Assembly: GCA_018333075.1 (NCBI GenBank)
Contig: BORH01000006.1
Location: 186,001-250,000 of the forward strand
Reading direction: 5' to 3'
Source: Heyndrickxia sporothermodurans
GTDB lineage: Bacteria; Bacillota; Bacilli; Bacillales; Bacillaceae_C
DNA: 64,000 bases
How positions within the stretch are numbered: position 1 is the first letter of the stretch; each line of letters opens with the position of its first letter. The position numbers and the translations under genes were made by a program. Below, in pieces: positions 63,560 to 64,000 of this stretch. The notes beneath the pieces were generated by a model, which saw only the letters and a list, made by a program, of their open reading frames with translations, had not been told where the DNA came from and ran no database searches.

Positions 63560-63590
63560 AAGCAGGAGTGTATACTCCTGCTTTTTTTGG
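63560..63590 (+). terminator. Terminator of nagP
   Basis: Perfect 10-bp stem AAGCAGGAGT / ACTCCTGCTT, 4-nt loop, then TTTTTTT. Its T run leads straight into the repeat array. Confidence 0.95.
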
Positions 63591-64000
63591 CGTTGATTCA
63601 ATTTTTTAATTGGCGTTGGCTCACTTTTTTGGGCGTTGTCTTCCTTTTTTCGGGCGTTAACCTACTTATTTGTGGCGTTCTTTCTCTTTTTTGGCGTTGG
63701 CTCACTTTTTTGGGGCGTTGTCTTCCTTTTTTCGGGCGTTAACCTACTTATTTTGGACGTTCTTTCTCTTTTTTGGCGTTGGCTCACTTTTTTGGGACGT
63801 TGTCTTCCTTTTTTCGGGCGTTAACCTACTTATTTTGGACGTTCTTTCTCTTTTTTGGCGTTGGCTCACTTTTTTGGGCGTTGTCTTCCTTTTTTCTGGC
63901 GTTAACCTACTTATTTTGGACGTTCTTTCTCTTTTTTGGCGTTGGCTCACTTCTTTGGGGCGTTGTCTTCCTTTTTTGGGCGTTAACCTACTTATTTCGG
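63585..64000. repeat. Higher-order tandem repeat (about 82 bp, four subunits), runs off the window
   Basis: A subunit of 19-21 bp (consensus TTTTTTnGGCGTTnnCTnnC) appears in four ordered variants: GGCGTTGGCTCAC, GGGCGTTGTCTTCC, CGGGCGTTAACCTAC and TGGACGTTCTTTCTC, each after a T run. The set of four repeats about five times with period 81-83 bp from about 63604, with small differences in G number and one C/T change. It produces overlapping pseudo-ORFs on both strands that I do not count as genes. The array continues past the window end. Confidence 0.93.

Noticed and set aside
63557-63950. ORFs of about 60-68 residues within the repeat array on both strands
   Set aside because: They are by-products of the tandem repeat and have no ribosome sites; the protein pattern just mirrors the repeat.
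36060-64000. Common origin of the 52-bp family and the 82-bp array
   Set aside because: They share only TTCC, a T run and TTAAC in similar order; this is too little to claim homology.

Overview
The window looks like chromosome from a low-GC Gram-positive of the Bacillaceae (Bacillus sensu lato). The genes AnsR-AnsA-aspartase, PdxS/PdxR, YndM-type and DUF3231 proteins, a LiaIH-like pair, NagP with a NagR-type operator, AGGAGG ribosome sites and strong AT bias all fit. The species cannot be named from this sequence alone.

1-19.2 kb (all minus strand) is a locus that can be read as a nearly complete N-glycan degradation and uptake system. A secreted GH85 endo-beta-N-acetylglucosaminidase, two different GH38 alpha-mannosidases, a GH125 exo-alpha-1,6-mannosidase and a DUF624 membrane protein form one operon behind a cre-like site. 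A YesM/YesN-type two-component system follows, then an LplA/B/C-type ABC importer with its own cre-like site and no ATPase, then a GH1 glycosidase cut by the window edge. 19.3-28.7 kb: an acyl-CoA dehydrogenase-like flavoprotein, a small M50-type protein, an ascorbate-type PTS operon with a PRD activator and a SIS protein but no ascorbate catabolic genes, and a PspA/LiaI-like envelope-stress pair. 27.4-30.3 kb holds two tandem paralogous membrane proteins of unknown function.

30.3-47.5 kb is mixed chromosome: pdxS facing divergent pdxR, hydrolases, an MDR oxidoreductase, DinB, two decayed genes, the asparagine/aspartate catabolic set (ansR, ansA, aspA), and an alkaline phosphatase behind a PhoP-box-like element. 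Two arrays of a 52-bp tandem repeat (30.36 and 36.06 kb) appear to belong to one family in opposite orientation.

47.6-61.1 kb is an accessory island. It holds IS110 and NUDIX-like fragments, acetyltransferases (one streptothricin-type), three ArsR repressors each with its own visible operator type, arsenic resistance (ACR3 pump, ArsC, ArsA, a frameshifted ArsD, an ArsO-like flavoprotein, a frameshifted PAT/ArsN-like acetyltransferase), and a two-gene PARIS-like phage defence module (AAA15 ATPase plus DUF4435/TOPRIM). It ends near an isolated tRNA-Ser(CGA) without encoded CCA. 61.2-64 kb carries nagP for GlcNAc uptake and then a higher-order repeat array of about 82 bp that runs off the window end.

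Several genes are broken by one stop or one frameshift. Some of these may be assembly errors and should be checked against reads. Coordinates and starts come from reading the sequence; family assignments are from recognised motifs, not from database searches.
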